A stretch of DNA of 64,000 bases from Aquabacterium sp. A3. GTDB taxonomy: Bacteria > Pseudomonadota > Gammaproteobacteria > Burkholderiales > Burkholderiaceae_C. The position numbers and the translations under genes were made by a program. The notes under the pieces are model-generated. The model was not told the origin of the DNA, did no database searches, and was given only the letters and a program-made list of their open reading frames with translations. Location of the stretch: NCBI RefSeq assembly GCF_038069945.1, contig NZ_JBBPEV010000001.1:992001-1056000 (forward strand), in the 5' to 3' direction. This document shows positions 1-6,522 of this stretch, in pieces (within the stretch, counting starts at the first letter, position 1; every line of letters begins with the position of its first letter).

Positions 1-281
1 GTGAAGATGTGGCGGCCCAAGGCATTGCGCAGCGCTTCCAGTCGCTGGCGGCGCAGATTGTGGACACCGACGGCATCATCAGTTCGCGCCAGGAAGGCAT
101 CAAGGCGTCGATCAAGCGAAACGACGAAAAGATCGAGCGCCTGGAAGACCGTGTGGCCTTGGTCGAAGCGCGACTGCGCAAGCAGTACACCGCGCTCGAC
201 ACCAGCATGGGCAACCTCACAGCGCTTCAGAGCTACGTCACGGCCCAACTGGCAGCACTGACCAACAACTCATCTTCTTGA
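1..281 (+). CDS. fliD: Flagellar cap protein FliD, C-terminal fragment
   Basis: The last 92 or so residues of a protein whose start lies before the window; the reading frame begins at the third base. The visible part is heptad-rich and helical (IERLEDRVALVEARLRKQY), followed by LDTSMGNLTALQSYVTAQLA. This is the typical C-terminal coiled coil of FliD, the filament cap that sits at the flagellar tip and helps flagellin fold into the filament. The fliS and fliT genes follow directly, and FliT is the known export chaperone of FliD, which supports the call. No catalytic residues are expected. Only the tail is visible, so the assignment rests on the coiled coil and on gene order. Confidence 0.85.
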   Translation, partial: EDVAAQGIAQRFQSLAAQIVDTDGIISSRQEGIKASIKRNDEKIERLEDRVALVEARLRKQYTALDTSMGNLTALQSYVTAQLAALTNNSSS

Positions 282-395
282 GCCGTTCAGCGGCCTGCGG
301 GTTGAACAAAATGCGCAGGCAAGCAGGCCCTGTTCAACAGGCAACCGGTTCAAGTGGCACAGGCGGCAGCCGATAACACATACATCAACGTCACC

Positions 396-878
396 ATGCA
401 GAGCACACCGATGTACGCACCTGCCAGCCCCTTCTCCCGCCCCATTCCCGCAGGCGCCAATGCCCTGTCGGGCATGTACCGCCAGGTCGGTCTTGAAACC
501 AGTGTCACCGGCGCCTCGTCGCATCACCTGGTCACGCTGCTGTTCGATGGCTTCCTGGATGCATTGACCGAAGCACGCGGCGCCTTGCTGGCCAAGGACA
601 TGGCCGCCAAAGCACGCGCACTGTCTCGCGCCATCCGCATCGTCGATGAAGGCCTCAAGGCCTGCCTCAACGTCGAGGCCGGCGGCGAACTGGCGCTGAA
701 CCTGCGTGACCTGTACACCTACATCAGCCTGCGCCTGACCCAGGCCAACCTGCGCAACGACCACCAGGCGCTGGACGAATGCACCCAGCTGATTCAGCCG
801 GTGCGCGAGGCCTGGCTGGCCATCAAGCCCGCCGCAAGTGCCCAGGCCGCGCAAGGCGGTATGGAGGTGAAAGCATGA
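396..878 (+). CDS. fliS: Flagellar export chaperone FliS
   Basis: FliS binds the C-terminus of flagellin in the cytoplasm, prevents premature polymerisation and delivers it to the flagellar export gate. The core MYRQVGLETSVTGASSHHLV, then LLFDGFLDALTEARGALL, matches the conserved FliS N-terminal helix with its Y-x-x-V and H-x-L-V-x-x-L-(F/Y)-(D/E)-G pattern. The later helices LYTYISLRLTQANLRND and CTQLIQPVREAWLAI also fit. The start is uncertain: an in-frame GTG at 354 would add 14 residues, and neither start has a clear ribosome site. It lies between fliD and fliT, and its stop overlaps the fliT start in an ATGA, so the two are translationally coupled. Confidence 0.9.
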   Translation: MQSTPMYAPASPFSRPIPAGANALSGMYRQVGLETSVTGASSHHLVTLLFDGFLDALTEARGALLAKDMAAKARALSRAIRIVDEGLKACLNVEAGGELALNLRDLYTYISLRLTQANLRNDHQALDECTQLIQPVREAWLAIKPAASAQAAQGGMEVKA

Positions 879-1225
879 ACGCCCCCGAAACACTCACCGC
901 ACCCGAAGAAGAACTGTTGGGAGCCGCCAACTTGATCACCTACTACGAAGCCATCGAACACGCCAGCCACGACATGCTGCACGCAGCCCGTGCAGGCGAC
1001 TGGGACACGGTGGTGAAGCTGGAAGGCGCCTGCGCCGTGCTGATCTCGCAACTCAAGCACGCCGCCAACGAGCACCCGCTGAACACCGATGAACTGGCGC
1101 TCAAGAGCCGCATCATGCAGCGCATCTTGCTCAACGATGCCGAGATCCGTAACCTGGCCGAGCCCTGGCTGAACGACCTGAGCCGCATGATCGACGGCCA
1201 GACCGATCCCGGCAAAATGCATTGA
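875..1225 (+). CDS. fliT: Flagellar protein FliT (FliD chaperone)
   Basis: A small all-helical protein of 116 residues. FliT is the cytoplasmic chaperone of the cap protein FliD, and in enteric bacteria it also inhibits FlhDC. Sequence conservation in this family is low. The call rests on size, on the helical pattern (LITYYEAIEHASHDMLHAARAG, then a W-D-T-V-V-K-L-E segment typical of FliT, and a C-terminal IRNLAEPWLNDLSRMI) and on position after fliS. The start is fixed by the ATGA overlap with fliS, preceded by GGAGG. The last residues, DPGKMH, are not conserved in any way I can judge. Confidence 0.75.
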   Translation: MNAPETLTAPEEELLGAANLITYYEAIEHASHDMLHAARAGDWDTVVKLEGACAVLISQLKHAANEHPLNTDELALKSRIMQRILLNDAEIRNLAEPWLNDLSRMIDGQTDPGKMH

Positions 1226-1231
1226 GGCCTC

Positions 1232-1957
1232 ATGGCAGCCGCAGCGATGCAAGACGACTTTCGGCTGACTTCCGAGGCCGAGATTGACGAACTGCTCCAA
1301 CGCCTGCTGTCAGAGCGGGCGTTGGTCAGTCTGAGCAACCCGCAGGGGCAGCATTGCGCCACCCTGCTGAGGGCGACCGACCGGGCTCGCGGCATCATCG
1401 TGCTGGACGCGCCACTGGACCGCCTGTCACTGGAGCAATCCCAGGCCTCTGGCGAAGTGCAGGCCGTGGCGTACCTCGACAGCATCAAGCTGCAGTTCGA
1501 GGTGGAATCGCCCATGCTGGTCCAGCACGGCCACGATGCCGTGCTGCACGCACGGTTGCCCAAGGTCGTGTATCGATTCCAGCGGCGCGAGGCGTTCCGT
1601 GTTCGCCCCTTCGTCACCCAGTCACCCTGCGCCACGTTCACGACCCCAGCGTCGCCAGACGACGCGATCAGCCTGCGCATCCTGGACATCAGCCTGACGG
1701 GGGTGGGCCTGTGGCTGCCCGCCAACATGCAGGGGGTCGAGCCCGGCCTGCAACTCGACCGCTGCCAGATCCGGCTGGACGACACCACGGAGCTGGAAAC
1801 CGCCGTGCGGGTGCTGCACGTGACGCCGCTGAACGCCACCCCCGCAGGCGCCCGCCTGGGGTGCGAATTCGTGCGGCTGGGCGCTGACGAACGGACGCTG
1901 CAAAGCTACATCCACCAAACACAGAAACGGCAGCTGACACTGGCCGTGCGCCCGTGA
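1232..1957 (+). CDS. ycgR: YcgR-type flagellar brake protein with PilZ domain
   Basis: A two-domain protein of 241 residues. The N-terminal half (about 10-110) is the YcgR beta-barrel domain. The C-terminal half is a PilZ domain, the receptor for cyclic di-GMP. Both halves of the ligand motif are present: R119-E-A-F-R123 (RxxxR) and D152-I-S-L-T-G157 (DxSxxG). In enteric bacteria YcgR bound to cyclic di-GMP slows the flagellar motor by contacting the rotor/stator interface. It lies 6 nt after fliT in the same orientation, so it is probably co-transcribed with the flagellar genes. The binding motif is intact, so a functional receptor is expected. Confidence 0.85.
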   Translation: MAAAAMQDDFRLTSEAEIDELLQRLLSERALVSLSNPQGQHCATLLRATDRARGIIVLDAPLDRLSLEQSQASGEVQAVAYLDSIKLQFEVESPMLVQHGHDAVLHARLPKVVYRFQRREAFRVRPFVTQSPCATFTTPASPDDAISLRILDISLTGVGLWLPANMQGVEPGLQLDRCQIRLDDTTELETAVRVLHVTPLNATPAGARLGCEFVRLGADERTLQSYIHQTQKRQLTLAVRP

Positions 1958-1978
1958 CATCCGGGTTAGCATCGGCAC

Positions 1979-2968
1979 ATGAGCCGATTTGAAGAAGACC
2001 TCGCCGCCCCCGGTCAACCCCACCCTGCCCACTGCGTCATTGCCACGCGAGAAAGCCGCCTGGCGCTGTGGCAGGCCCACCATGTCAGCGACCTGCTGAG
2101 CGAACGTTGGGGGGCCCGCATCGAATTGCTGGGCATGACCACCCGGGGCGACCAGATCCTGGACCGCACCTTGTCCAAGGTGGGCGGCAAGGGGCTGTTC
2201 GTCAAAGAACTGGAGATGGCACTGGAAGACGGGCGGGCCGACCTGGCGGTGCACTCGCTGAAGGACGTGCCGATGGACCTGCCGGCCGGATTCACCCTGG
2301 CGGCGATCCTGGAACGCGAAGACCCACGGGACGCCTTCGTGTCAAACCACCACGCCGACCTGAGCAGCCTGCCCGATGGCGCGGTGGTGGGCACCTCCAG
2401 CCTGCGGCGCATGGTGCAGATTCGGCGCTGGCGGCCAGACCTGCGCATCGAGCCCCTGCGAGGCAACCTTGACACCCGCCTGCGCAAGCTGGATGAGGGC
2501 GACTACGACGCCATCGTGCTGGCCACCGCCGGGCTGAAACGCCTGGGGCTGGAAGGCCGCATTCGGTGCAGCCTGCCCACCGACCAGATGCTGCCCGCCG
2601 CGGGCCAAGGAGCCCTGGGCCTGGAGATACGCAGTGACCGCCCCGACCAGGCCCTCTGGACCCAGGCGCTCGCGCGCCTGAACCACCCCGCCACATGGCT
2701 GTCGTGCCAGGCGGAACGGGCCGTGTCACGGGCCATGGGCGGCAGTTGCTCCATGCCCCTGGCCGCGCACGCACAATGGCTGCCTGGCACGGCCGGCACC
2801 CTGCACTTGCGCGCCCTGCTGGGTCATCCTGTGCAAGACCGCTGGGTCGAGGCCGAAGCCACCGCCACCGTCACGCACACCGACCAGGCGCAGGCGCTGG
2901 GCACCTCGGTGGCCCAGGCCTTGAAAGACCAGGCCGGCCCGGACTGGTTGGCCGCCCTGCAGCAGTGA
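1979..2968 (+). CDS. hemC: Hydroxymethylbilane synthase (porphobilinogen deaminase)
   Basis: Condenses four porphobilinogens into hydroxymethylbilane, the last linear intermediate of tetrapyrrole synthesis, in the cytoplasm. Family signatures are clear: [13 protein letters not shown] near the N-terminus, [32 protein letters not shown] and [18 protein letters not shown]. Cys257 in [11 protein letters not shown] is the expected attachment site of the dipyrromethane cofactor. At 329 residues it is slightly longer than the usual 310; the extra part is an N-terminal extension of about 15 residues before the conserved core, so a later start is possible. It heads the hemC-hemD-hemX-hemY run. Confidence 0.97.
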   Translation: MSRFEEDLAAPGQPHPAHCVIATRESRLALWQAHHVSDLLSERWGARIELLGMTTRGDQILDRTLSKVGGKGLFVKELEMALEDGRADLAVHSLKDVPMDLPAGFTLAAILEREDPRDAFVSNHHADLSSLPDGAVVGTSSLRRMVQIRRWRPDLRIEPLRGNLDTRLRKLDEGDYDAIVLATAGLKRLGLEGRIRCSLPTDQMLPAAGQGALGLEIRSDRPDQALWTQALARLNHPATWLSCQAERAVSRAMGGSCSMPLAAHAQWLPGTAGTLHLRALLGHPVQDRWVEAEATATVTHTDQAQALGTSVAQALKDQAGPDWLAALQQ

Positions 2969-2983
2969 GGCCGTCGCCCCATC

Positions 2984-3847
2984 GTGCACGCTGCCCCCTC
3001 ATTCTTGTTGGTCACGCGCCCGCAGCCTCAGGCGGATGCGTGGGTTGATCAGTTGCGGCAGCACGGCGTTCAGGCGCTGGCGCTGCCATTGATCAGCACC
3101 ACACCACCAGCGAACCCGAGCGCCGTTCAAGCCCTGTGGCACACGCTGCACACCGTGCGGCTGGTGATGTTTGTCAGCCCGGCGGCTGTGCAGCAATTTT
3201 TCGATGCGCGCCCCCCCGGTCTGAGCTGGCCGGCCCACACCCTGGCTGCGGCACCGGGCCCTGGTACCGCCAGCCAGTTGCTGCTGCTGGGTGCACCAGC
3301 AGGACTGCACACCGCCCAAGTGCTCAGCCCCGCCGCAGACGCCGAACAATTTGACTCTGAACACCTGTGGCCCGTGATGCAGCACCTGGCCTGGGCTGGC
3401 CAGCAGGTGGTGATCGCCAGTGGCGGGCAGGGCGAGCAAGCCCGGGGACGACAGTGGCTGGCGCAGCGGTGGCGGGAGCACGGGGCGACCGTGCGCGCAC
3501 TGGTGTGCTACCAACGGGGCGCAGCCTCCTGGTCCGCCGCTGAACGCGCGCTGGCGGTCACGGCCTTGCACCAGCCCGATCGCCACCTGTGGATGTTCAG
3601 CGCCTCGGAAGCCATCGACCTGCTGTTGCGCCACCACCTGCCCCGCCTGTCCGACGAGCTCCCGCAGCCAGCACACACACTGAGCCACCTGCAGGCCTTG
3701 TGCACCCATCCTCGCGTGGCACATCAGGCCCAGCAGGCCGGTGTGAGCCGCTGCTGGACCTGCAAGCCCACGCTGCCTGCGGTGCTGGCGCAATGGCGCA
3801 TCATCCAGGCGGGCGGGCCGACGCCCGATACAATCGTTTCACCGTGA
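2984..3847 (+). CDS. hemD: Uroporphyrinogen-III synthase
   Basis: Cyclises hydroxymethylbilane and inverts ring D to give uroporphyrinogen III. The family is poorly conserved in sequence. The recognisable parts are LLVTRPQPQADAWVDQLRQHG at the N-terminus (split here as the R-P-Q-x-x-A-x-x-W motif), VMFVSPAAVQQFFDARPP, the central glycine-rich VVIASGGQGEQARGRQWLAQRW, and the late WMFSASEAIDLLL. It begins with GTG 16 nt after hemC. Its stop overlaps the GTG start of the next gene in a GTGA, so translation is coupled. At 287 residues it is slightly long for the family. Position between hemC and hemX strengthens the call. Confidence 0.93.
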   Translation: MHAAPSFLLVTRPQPQADAWVDQLRQHGVQALALPLISTTPPANPSAVQALWHTLHTVRLVMFVSPAAVQQFFDARPPGLSWPAHTLAAAPGPGTASQLLLLGAPAGLHTAQVLSPAADAEQFDSEHLWPVMQHLAWAGQQVVIASGGQGEQARGRQWLAQRWREHGATVRALVCYQRGAASWSAAERALAVTALHQPDRHLWMFSASEAIDLLLRHHLPRLSDELPQPAHTLSHLQALCTHPRVAHQAQQAGVSRCWTCKPTLPAVLAQWRIIQAGGPTPDTIVSP

Positions 3848-4977
3848 CCGAGCCCACCGCCCCCGCCCCCATCACCGCGAACGCCACCGACGCTGGCGCC
3901 CGCTCCGCGCCCCGCTGGATGGCGCCGACGCTGGTTGGCGCCGCACTGCTGAGCGCCGTCAGCGCCTGGACCGCCTGGCAAACACACCACCGCACCCAGA
4001 CGCTGGAACAAGAACTGGTGCGTCGCCAGCAAGACAGCCAGGCTGAGGTGCTGGAAGCCAAGGTGGCCGCCCGTCAGGCCCAGGAGTTGTCACGCGATGC
4101 GGCGGCCCGCGCCTCTTTGCTGGAGGCGCGAGTGGCCGAAGTGGCCCTGCAGCGCAGCCAGGTGGAAGAGCTCATCCGTTCGGTCAACCTCTCGCGAGAC
4201 GAAAGCGTCGTGGCAGAGATCGAGGCGGCCCTGCGCGTGGCCAGTCAGCAAACCACGCTGACGGGCAGTGCCGAGCCCATGATCCTGGCACTGACATCGG
4301 CGCAAGAACGGCTGGATCGGGTGCAACTGCCCGGCCTGGAAAACGTCAAGCGCGCGGTGGGCAAAGACCTTGACCGCCTCAGAGGCACGCGGGTGGCCGA
4401 TCTGGCCGTGTTGAGCGGCCGCCTGGATGACGCCATCCGCTTGATCGACGAGGTGCCGCTGCTCAACACGCCCTCGGACACGCGGGCTGCCGCCAGCGCG
4501 CCCCCCGGTCGCAGCGCCCAGCCCCGCACCCAGGAGCAGGCCACGCCAGGCGATGCTGCGGCCAGCAGCACGCCAACAGCCCCTTCTGACGGCACCTGGT
4601 CAGACCAGGCGTGGCAGTGGTCTCGCCAATGGGCGCGGGCGGCCTGGCATGAAACGCGTGGCCTGATCCGGCTCAGCCGCATCGAGCACCCCGAAAGCAT
4701 GCTCGTGGCCCCTGAAGAAAGCTTCTTTCTGCGCGAAAACCTCAAACTCCGGCTGCTCAATGCCAGGCTGGCCTTACTCAGCAGGCAAACACCCACGGCG
4801 CTCAACGACCTGCGGCAGGTTCAGAGCACCTTGCCCCGGTACTTCGACATGCGCTCTGGCAAGGCCCAGCGCCTGACTCAGCTGATCCAGGACACCAGCA
4901 CCCAAGCCCAGAAAACGGCCGTACCTCGCCCTGACGACACGCTGGCCGCACTGGCTGCGGTTGGCGGCCTGCGCTGA
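3844..4977 (+). CDS. hemX: HemX-like membrane protein (uroporphyrinogen-III C-methyltransferase HemX family without methyltransferase domain)
   Basis: A 377-residue bitopic inner-membrane protein. After a short Pro/Ala/Thr-rich N-terminus, one membrane helix (about 28-47, LVGAALLSAVSAWTAWQ) is followed by a long coiled coil (TQTLEQELVRRQQDSQAEVLEAKVA, quoted in parts: LEQELVRRQQ and EVLEAKVAARQAQ) and a helical periplasmic domain. This is the architecture of HemX, which is encoded after hemD in many gamma- and betaproteobacteria. It carries no SAM-binding residues, so it is not itself a methyltransferase despite the family name. Its exact role is unknown. The start is the GTG overlapping hemD. 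The middle (about 220-265) is Ala/Pro/Ser-rich and looks disordered. Confidence 0.85.
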   Translation: MTEPTAPAPITANATDAGARSAPRWMAPTLVGAALLSAVSAWTAWQTHHRTQTLEQELVRRQQDSQAEVLEAKVAARQAQELSRDAAARASLLEARVAEVALQRSQVEELIRSVNLSRDESVVAEIEAALRVASQQTTLTGSAEPMILALTSAQERLDRVQLPGLENVKRAVGKDLDRLRGTRVADLAVLSGRLDDAIRLIDEVPLLNTPSDTRAAASAPPGRSAQPRTQEQATPGDAAASSTPTAPSDGTWSDQAWQWSRQWARAAWHETRGLIRLSRIEHPESMLVAPEESFFLRENLKLRLLNARLALLSRQTPTALNDLRQVQSTLPRYFDMRSGKAQRLTQLIQDTSTQAQKTAVPRPDDTLAALAAVGGLR

Positions 4978-4991
4978 CGGAGATCACCCTC

Positions 4992-6266
4992 ATGCGTGCC
5001 GTGATCTGGTTGATTTTCCTCGCCGCCCTGGCGGTGGTGGCGGCCACGGTGCTGGGCCACAACGATGGCGTGGTCAGCATCCACTGGCTGGGCTGGCGCG
5101 CCGACATTTCGTTCAACCTGTTCCTGCTCCTGCTGGCCGTGGCGTTTGTGGCCACCTACTCGCTCATCCAGGGGCTGGACGGCCTGTTCAACCTGCCGGA
5201 CAAGGCGCGACGCTGGAGACTCAATCAGCGCGACCGGCAGGCCCAATCGGCGCTGCGCGATGGCTTGGCCTTGTACATGGCGGGCCGGTACACCCGCGCG
5301 CACAAAGCCTGCCAGCGTGCCATCGCCATCCAGGCCGACACGCCCGAGCTCAAACTGGACCCCGAATTCACCGCCCTGGCCCACATGCTGTCGGCGGGCA
5401 GCCTGCACCGGCTGCAAGACCGCACCAGGCGCGATGACCACCTGCAGCGGGCCATCGAGCTGGGGCGCCTGACCAAAGGCACCCGAGCCGCAGAAGAAGG
5501 CGCGCGCCTGCTGGCGGCAGAGTGCGCGCTGGACGACCGGGATGCCGAGCGGGCCCTGCGCGATCTGGCCGACTTGCCGCCAGGCGTGTCTCGGCGCACG
5601 CAGGCCCTGAGGCTGAAGTTGCAAGCCTCGCGACTGGCCAGACAGCCCATGGAAGCCCTGCGAACCGCCCGCCTGCTGGCCAAGCACCAAGGCTTCACCT
5701 TGGGAGCGGCCGAAGGCCTGCTGCGCACGCTCGCGCTGGACGCCCTGAACGACGCGCGGGACGTTGATCAGCTTCGGGCCCGATGGCACGAACTCGATCA
5801 CCAGGATCGGCAAGACGCGCTGGTCACCGCCCATGCTGCGGTGCGCATGGCCCGCCTTGGTCAGGCCGACGAAGCCCGTCAATGGCTGGCCCCCTGGTGG
5901 GACAAGCTGGACAAGGTGTCAGGCGAGGCGGTGGACGCCCTGGCCGATGCCCTGGCCGAATCACGCACCGGCCTGGAAAGCCACTGGCTGCCCCGGCTGG
6001 ATGCGGCCCACACCCTGGCGCTGCGCCACCCCAGGCTGGCGCTCAGCGTGGGCCTGGCCCTGATGGAGCGCCAGCTGTGGGGCAAGGCGCGCACCCTGTT
6101 GATGTCGGCGGTTCACCACGATGGGCTGGCGCCTCAGGCCCGGCGCCAGGCATGGGCTGCGCTCGGACGGCTGGCGGAACAAAACCAGCAGGTCGACGAG
6201 GCCGCACGGTGCTACCGTCAGGCCGCCACCGTGTCCGACACACGTCATTCCGCGCACGACCACTGA
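4992..6266 (+). CDS. hemY: HemY: inner-membrane protein with TPR repeats
   Basis: A 424-residue protein with two N-terminal membrane helices (about 2-20 and 38-58) and a cytoplasmic or periplasmic helical part built of tetratricopeptide-like repeats. Examples are ALRDGLALYMAGRYTRAHKA, the segment around EEGARLLAAECALDDRDAE, and AWAALGRLAEQNQQVDEAAR at the end. This is the proteobacterial HemY of the hemCDXY operon. It is unrelated to the protoporphyrinogen oxidase that shares the name in Gram-positives. Its molecular function is not established; a scaffold for late haem enzymes has been proposed. It closes the haem run, and tRNA genes start about 30 nt after its stop. Confidence 0.92.
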   Translation: MRAVIWLIFLAALAVVAATVLGHNDGVVSIHWLGWRADISFNLFLLLLAVAFVATYSLIQGLDGLFNLPDKARRWRLNQRDRQAQSALRDGLALYMAGRYTRAHKACQRAIAIQADTPELKLDPEFTALAHMLSAGSLHRLQDRTRRDDHLQRAIELGRLTKGTRAAEEGARLLAAECALDDRDAERALRDLADLPPGVSRRTQALRLKLQASRLARQPMEALRTARLLAKHQGFTLGAAEGLLRTLALDALNDARDVDQLRARWHELDHQDRQDALVTAHAAVRMARLGQADEARQWLAPWWDKLDKVSGEAVDALADALAESRTGLESHWLPRLDAAHTLALRHPRLALSVGLALMERQLWGKARTLLMSAVHHDGLAPQARRQAWAALGRLAEQNQQVDEAARCYRQAATVSDTRHSAHDH

Positions 6267-6271
6267 ATTCG

Positions 6272-6280
6272 TGCTATAGT
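6272..6280 (+). promoter_or_regulatory. Extended -10 promoter for the tRNA-Arg pair
   Basis: TGCTATAGT, an extended -10 element (TGn followed by TATAGT), lies 17 nt before the first tRNA gene. No convincing -35 hexamer sits 16-18 nt upstream, which is tolerated with an extended -10. It separates the tRNA transcript from hemY. Confidence 0.5.
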
Positions 6281-6297
6281 CTTGGTCTTCTGTCGTT

Positions 6298-6374
6298 GCG
6301 GCTGTAGCTCAGTTGGATAGAGTACTTGGCTACGAACCAAGGGGTCGTGGGTTCGAATCCTGCCAGCCGCACCA
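6298..6374 (+). tRNA. tRNA-Arg (ACG), copy 1
   Basis: A 77-nt cloverleaf. The acceptor stem GCGGCTG pairs with CAGCCGC, the D arm is GCTC/GAGT-like, and the anticodon stem CTTGG/CCAAG encloses the loop CTACGAA, giving anticodon ACG (read as ICG after deamination). The T arm contains GGTTCGAAT. The 3' CCA is encoded. It reads CGU/CGC/CGA arginine codons, of which CGC is very common in this window. Confidence 0.98.
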
Positions 6375-6439
6375 GATCATTTCGGAGATGCATCGACACA
6401 CCGGCCACCGTGCTGTGGTGATCGACATCACCAAGGTAT

Positions 6440-6516
6440 GCGGCTGTAGCTCAGTTGGATAGAGTACTTGGCTACGAACCAAGGGGTCGTGGGTTCGAAT
6501 CCTGCCAGCCGCACCA
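6440..6516 (+). tRNA. tRNA-Arg (ACG), copy 2
   Basis: Identical over all 77 nt to the copy 65 nt upstream, including the anticodon loop CTACGAA and the encoded CCA. The spacer between the copies is unrelated to the genes. Both should be on one transcript that ends at the hairpin directly downstream. Confidence 0.98.
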
Positions 6517-6522
6517 ACCATG

